From positions 1 to 34,298 of IMG/VR virus record IMGVR_UViG_3300035034_000644: DNA of 34,298 nucleotides, one strand, 5' to 3'. This document shows, in pieces, positions 31,056 through 34,298 of the stretch; positions within the stretch are counted from its first letter, which is position 1, and the number at the start of each line of letters is the position of its first letter. A program made the translations under genes and the position numbers. This stretch comes from a virus. Below the pieces are notes generated by a model. It saw only the letters and a program-made list of their open reading frames with translations, was not told where the DNA came from and made no database searches.

Positions 31056-33557
31056 ATGACCAAGCCGAATGATACTACTCAAGTTGTTGAGGCGTCAACA
31101 AAGACTGAGAAAGCCACTGGCGGGCGCAATAGAGCGTTTAAAGCCGCAGTGGCTAAGGCAGCAGATGTGCCTCGGCATTTTGACGTAACCAGTCGAAATT
31201 ACGACATTGAGCTGATCGAAGAATTTTTAGATATGGTCTTCCACTCCGAGTTCAGGGATGCGGAAGAGGTCTTAACTTGGTCAGTCACCCGGCACGGTAA
31301 ACCGGTGTATCCGATAGGTGAGGAAGCGCTGATCGACAGCCTGAAAGGTAGCAAGGTAGGCAAGGCGCTGTATTTTGGTACGGCCACTGTTCACCGCGAC
31401 CAGAATACGGGCAGCCTGTACAACCGTCAGTCACTGTTTGAGCGTTTACACGTTATCGTGCTGGATGATATCGGCACCAAGGCTCTGGCGTCTGGACTGC
31501 CGGAAGCCATGCAAGACCCTACCTATATTTTGGAAACCAGTCCGGGGAATTTCCAGTATGGCTACGTGCTTGAAACCCCTATCGACGTCATGGACAGCGC
31601 ACGGGCGCTGGTAACCCTCATGTACGAGGCTGGCATAGCCGATGCCGGGGGCAAGATGCCGAACAAGCTGGTGAGGCTGCCAGAAGGTATAAACGGCAAG
31701 AAAGACCGCAATAAATGTGACTTTGTAACCCAAGTGGTCACCATGGACGGGCCACTATGGACGCCGCAGGCTCTGCTGGATGCGCTGGACGTGGGGGCGA
31801 CGTGGGATGATATCGAGAAAGACGCCCTTGAAACGACAAAACGCAGAGCCAGAGTGCTGGGCGGCTCCACTCCATGGGCGCCGTTCGTGCCAGCCCGCGC
31901 CAGCATGTCGGGCATCATCGACCCGGTGGCGGAATGGCTGGCTGAGCGCGACGAGATAGTGTCAGAAAACGGAGAATGGCTGACCATAGAATGCCCGTTT
32001 GCACACAACCACACCTCTGGCGGGACTACCGCGGGATATAAACAGCTTGGTATGGGTGAAGACCCGACACAGCGCGGATTCCACTGCTTCCACGACGGCT
32101 GTGCGGATATGAAGACCCGCGAGTTTCTGAACTACGTGGCGCTGCTGGACGGGCCGAGCGTATCCGCCAAGGATGAAGTGGCCAGTTTGGTGGCCACCTA
32201 CGTTTATGACTCTATTAACGACTGCGCATGGAAAATCCGCGAAACCGATGCGCCAAAAGCCTTAACCATGTCAGGTATGCGCAACACTCACCCACGTAAA
32301 ACGATGGTGCCAAGCCCTGACGGTAAACTTGTCCCGGTGTCTGAGTACGCCCGGTGGCTGACCAGTGAGAGTCGAGTAGTGGTTATGGGGCCGACGTTTG
32401 ACCCGTCGAACCCGTCACGGCTGGTCGAGCGCCAAGGTGACCTGTACGTAAACCAGTACGCACCGCCGTCATGGGGTGAGGGGCCGTTCGACGCAGCGCA
32501 GGTGGCCAATTTCACGGAATTTCTGGAGTACCTGATACCGGACGGCTTTGAGCGTGAGTATTTTACCGACTGGCTGGCGGCCAAGTGTCAGGATATGGGC
32601 TTTCGAGGTGCGGCCATTGTCATGGTTGCTCAGCGCCAAGGCATAGGCCGGTCTACATTGTCCACCATGATTGAATCCCTGCTGGGCGATGTAAACGTGC
32701 GCAACGAGCCTTTTGAGAAAATTGTAGGTGAGGTGCAGTACAACGACTGGCTGGAGGCGCCGTTCGTCGTCAGTGATGAAACCCTGAACACAGGCGGCCT
32801 TAACAGTTACCGCACCTACGAAAAACTCAAAGAGCTGATCGACCCAAGACCCAAACTAATGTCGATCAACCCCAAATACGGCAAGCAACGCCGCACTATG
32901 GTGCATTCATCGTTCCTGTTTCTGTCCAATCACAGTAATGCCATGGCCATGAGTGCGGACGACCGGCGTTTCTTTGTGATATCGAACGCACACGTCCCGG
33001 CCTCGCCAGCCTACTTCACCAAAATTAACGCATGGCTGGACGTCTGCGGCAAAGATGGACGGCCAGAATGGGCACGGAACGTATACCGGTGGTTGATGGC
33101 TCGCACCGTGAACAAAGAACGCCTGCTGTCGCCTCCGCCGTCCACCACGGCAAAACAGACCATGATGGAAGAGTCACGCAGCGAGATAGACACCGTAGCC
33201 CAAGAGATTTTCCGCTTGTGGCCATGTGAGTACATATCGTTTACACAGTTCGTCCATGCTGTCGAGAGCTTTGCCCAGCGCATCGAGCTGTACGATTCAG
33301 CCAACTATAAAGCCCAGCTGAAGCGCATCTACAACGCCACCACCTACCCACTCGATCAGGCGGCAGTCGCCAAAGTGGACGGCAAGAATATCCGCCTGAG
33401 AGTCATCATCGCCAAGGCAGTATCCGGCGAGACTGCTGGAAAAGGTGAGCCGCTATCCCCTGAAGTTCGCAAGTTGCTACGCCGCGATTTAGTCGCTGAA
33501 AACATAGCGAAAACCCTTGAAAGCGTGGCCGATGCGCTTGACGTGATGGGCCTATAG
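31056..33557 (+). CDS. Primase-helicase (AEP-like primase plus DUF5906-type helicase)
   Basis: An 833-residue two-part protein. The N-terminal 250 residues resemble archaeo-eukaryotic primases of the RepB type: HVIVLDDIGTK near residues 132-142 has paired Asp residues, followed by YILETSPGNFQYGYVLETPI. Near residues 312-350 a Cys/His cluster (ECPFAHNH and GFHCFHDGC) could bind zinc. The C-terminal half is a superfamily 3-like or DUF5906-type helicase. Its P-loop is RQGIGRST (residues 527-534) with Arg532 where Lys is usual. VVSDETLN follows, and the sensor region is SSFLFLSNHSNAMAMSADDR. The layout is like the NrS-1 type primase-helicases. It probably primes and unwinds phage DNA for the family A polymerase. 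GTTTACAC sites lie at 31444 and 33239. Confidence 0.88.
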   Translation: MTKPNDTTQVVEASTKTEKATGGRNRAFKAAVAKAADVPRHFDVTSRNYDIELIEEFLDMVFHSEFRDAEEVLTWSVTRHGKPVYPIGEEALIDSLKGSKVGKALYFGTATVHRDQNTGSLYNRQSLFERLHVIVLDDIGTKALASGLPEAMQDPTYILETSPGNFQYGYVLETPIDVMDSARALVTLMYEAGIADAGGKMPNKLVRLPEGINGKKDRNKCDFVTQVVTMDGPLWTPQALLDALDVGATWDDIEKDALETTKRRARVLGGSTPWAPFVPARASMSGIIDPVAEWLAERDEIVSENGEWLTIECPFAHNHTSGGTTAGYKQLGMGEDPTQRGFHCFHDGCADMKTREFLNYVALLDGPSVSAKDEVASLVATYVYDSINDCAWKIRETDAPKALTMSGMRNTHPRKTMVPSPDGKLVPVSEYARWLTSESRVVVMGPTFDPSNPSRLVERQGDLYVNQYAPPSWGEGPFDAAQVANFTEFLEYLIPDGFEREYFTDWLAAKCQDMGFRGAAIVMVAQRQGIGRSTLSTMIESLLGDVNVRNEPFEKIVGEVQYNDWLEAPFVVSDETLNTGGLNSYRTYEKLKELIDPRPKLMSINPKYGKQRRTMVHSSFLFLSNHSNAMAMSADDRRFFVISNAHVPASPAYFTKINAWLDVCGKDGRPEWARNVYRWLMARTVNKERLLSPPPSTTAKQTMMEESRSEIDTVAQEIFRLWPCEYISFTQFVHAVESFAQRIELYDSANYKAQLKRIYNATTYPLDQAAVAKVDGKNIRLRVIIAKAVSGETAGKGEPLSPEVRKLLRRDLVAENIAKTLESVADALDVMGL

Positions 33558-33582
33558 CCCTACTATTAACCTAGTCAAACTA
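33555..33582. promoter_or_regulatory. Paired TAGTNNNACTA-type sites before the 54-aa gene
   Basis: TAGTCAAACTA at 33572-33582 and a one-mismatch copy, TAGCCCTACTA, at 33555-33565 are 17 bp apart, just upstream of the 54-aa gene (start 33596). The first overlaps the primase stop. Two nearby copies suggest cooperative binding or self-regulation. Confidence 0.55.
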
Positions 33583-33595
33583 TGGAAGAGATAAC

Positions 33596-33760
33596 ATGAG
33601 CGAAACCCAAGCATACGCGCCTCAAAAACGGTACGTAGAGAAGCAAAGAGCCGAAGGACTCACAGCGGTCACCGTATGGGTGCCGCAAGAGAAACGTGAG
33701 CACACCATCGAATACGCCGCCAAGCTAAGGAGCCAAAGTAAAACCCGAGTTAAAGAGTAA
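33596..33760 (+). CDS. Small ribbon-helix-helix-like protein (54 aa)
   Basis: The 54-residue product has a basic N-terminal segment (YAPQKRYVEKQRAEGL), a short strand (TAVTVWVP) and an amphipathic helix (EKREHTIEYAAKLRSQ). It resembles small ribbon-helix-helix DNA-binding proteins such as those of phages and plasmids, which dimerise through the strand and read DNA with it. An AGAG site precedes the start. Two TAGTNNNACTA-type sites lie just upstream. Binding to those sites is an inference. It could instead be an unrelated small basic protein. Confidence 0.6.
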   Translation: MSETQAYAPQKRYVEKQRAEGLTAVTVWVPQEKREHTIEYAAKLRSQSKTRVKE

Positions 33761-33793
33761 ATTTAAACGCGCTACCACAGCAGGAGCAAGGCA

Positions 33794-34228
33794 ATGAGCA
33801 AGCTATATGCAGAACGCGACATCATAAAGCAGGGGAATAATTACTCTCGCCACACGTCAGCCATGACCAGCGAAGGCCTGCACAGCAAGTCTGATATTGC
33901 CGCAGAGTTGGCGCATCGAGATATTGAGATTGAACGCTTGCAGGCGCAGGTGGCTGAGCTTGAAGGGAAGTTGAATCTAATTCATGAGAGATTCCACGAG
34001 CTAGAGCAAGGAGGCGGCACACTGCAACCCCTAAGGGAGTGCTTCGATGCCTCAGGAAAAGCATTCATTCTGCGGAAGCGGGCAGAGGCAGTGGAGAACG
34101 CCTTTATGGATCTTGCAACTTCCATAAGAAAGGAAAGGCTCCATGGAATTTCAGTCAAGGGTTTAATTCATGCGGCAGAAGAATACGCCACAACGGCGCT
34201 AAATACGGGGGGCAAGAGTAATGAGTGA
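33794..34228 (+). CDS. Hypothetical coiled-coil protein (144 aa)
   Basis: The centre (AAELAHRDIEIERLQAQVAE, then LEGKLNLIHERFHELEQGG) is a clear coiled coil with heptad spacing of Ile, Leu and Val. Flanking regions are polar and helical, and no catalytic motif is present. GGAG lies upstream of the start. The stop overlaps the next gene's start by 8 nt. Similar coiled-coil hypotheticals occur widely in phage early regions. Function is unknown. Confidence 0.6.
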   Translation: MSKLYAERDIIKQGNNYSRHTSAMTSEGLHSKSDIAAELAHRDIEIERLQAQVAELEGKLNLIHERFHELEQGGGTLQPLRECFDASGKAFILRKRAEAVENAFMDLATSIRKERLHGISVKGLIHAAEEYATTALNTGGKSNE

Positions 34229-34298
34229 ACACCCGAAGATAATCGCTTGGTCGTACTCCGCGATGAACACGTTTGACACGTGCCCGCGCCAGTACTAC
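34221..34298 (+). CDS. RecB/Cas4-like PD-(D/E)xK nuclease, N-terminus only
   Basis: The frame begins at an ATG at 34221, overlapping the previous gene's end, and runs off the right edge after 26 residues. The visible sequence (IIAWSYSAMNTFDTCPRQYY) matches the start of RecB-type nucleases, commonly WSYSxLNTFExCPRxYY, where the Cys often binds an Fe-S cluster. Catalytic residues are beyond the window. This would be a third PD-(D/E)xK-type nuclease in the replication module, with VRR-NUC and the Cas4-like protein. Confidence 0.7.
   Translation, partial: MSEHPKIIAWSYSAMNTFDTCPRQYY

Noticed and set aside
1-34298. Prophage integration module or att sites
   Set aside because: No integrase, excisionase or recognisable att repeat is present, although the full genome is not in view.

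Overview
The window is a continuous stretch of a tailed-phage genome with podovirus-type (short tail) virion genes. It probably comes from a phage of a Gram-negative, perhaps aquatic, gammaproteobacterium. The host is a guess from moderate G+C, Shine-Dalgarno-led genes and P22/T7-like virion proteins. I see no integrase, excisionase, phage RNA polymerase, tRNA or rRNA. Neither window end looks like a genome end, because a gene runs off each side.

Left two thirds (1-19126, minus strand) is the virion and packaging module. In transcription order it holds: terminase small subunit, a small membrane/coiled-coil protein, terminase large subunit, a Pro/Ala-rich protein, a P22-type portal, a small conserved protein, scaffold, major capsid protein, two head/structural proteins, a T7 gp11-like adaptor, a beta-rich tail nozzle-type protein, a GNAT acetyltransferase, four internal/ejection-type proteins (253, 236, 406 and 879 aa), then tail-fibre-type proteins. 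Genes overlap or abut and are probably read leftward from about 19.2 kb.

Centre (19127-20551) is a 1.4-kb non-coding divergent control region. It holds three copies of a 42-bp repeat, 21-bp tandem repeats, a nested inverted repeat about 235 bp across around an AT-rich 20-bp palindrome (a replication-origin candidate), and a rightward promoter.

Right third (20552-34298, mostly plus strand) is the DNA-metabolism module. It holds: a SprT-like zinc protein, a 31-aa membrane peptide, a MoxR-like AAA ATPase with an unknown 272-aa partner, two small proteins, a leftward SNF2-type helicase/VRR-NUC nuclease pair, an AT-rich DNA methyltransferase cassette, a Cas4/RecB-like Fe-S nuclease, a probable ssDNA-binding protein, family A DNA polymerase, an AEP-type primase-helicase, a possible ribbon-helix-helix regulator, and the start of a second RecB-like nuclease.

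Two dispersed sequence families stand out. GTTTAAAC or GTTTACAC (GTTTAMAC on either strand) occurs 26 times by hand count where about one or two are expected. The palindrome TAGTNNNACTA occurs 11 times; I found none inside a supported gene body, and nearly all are just upstream of genes or in the control region. They look like a genome-wide site family and a promoter/operator family, and the 54-aa ribbon-helix-helix-like protein is a candidate binder of the second.
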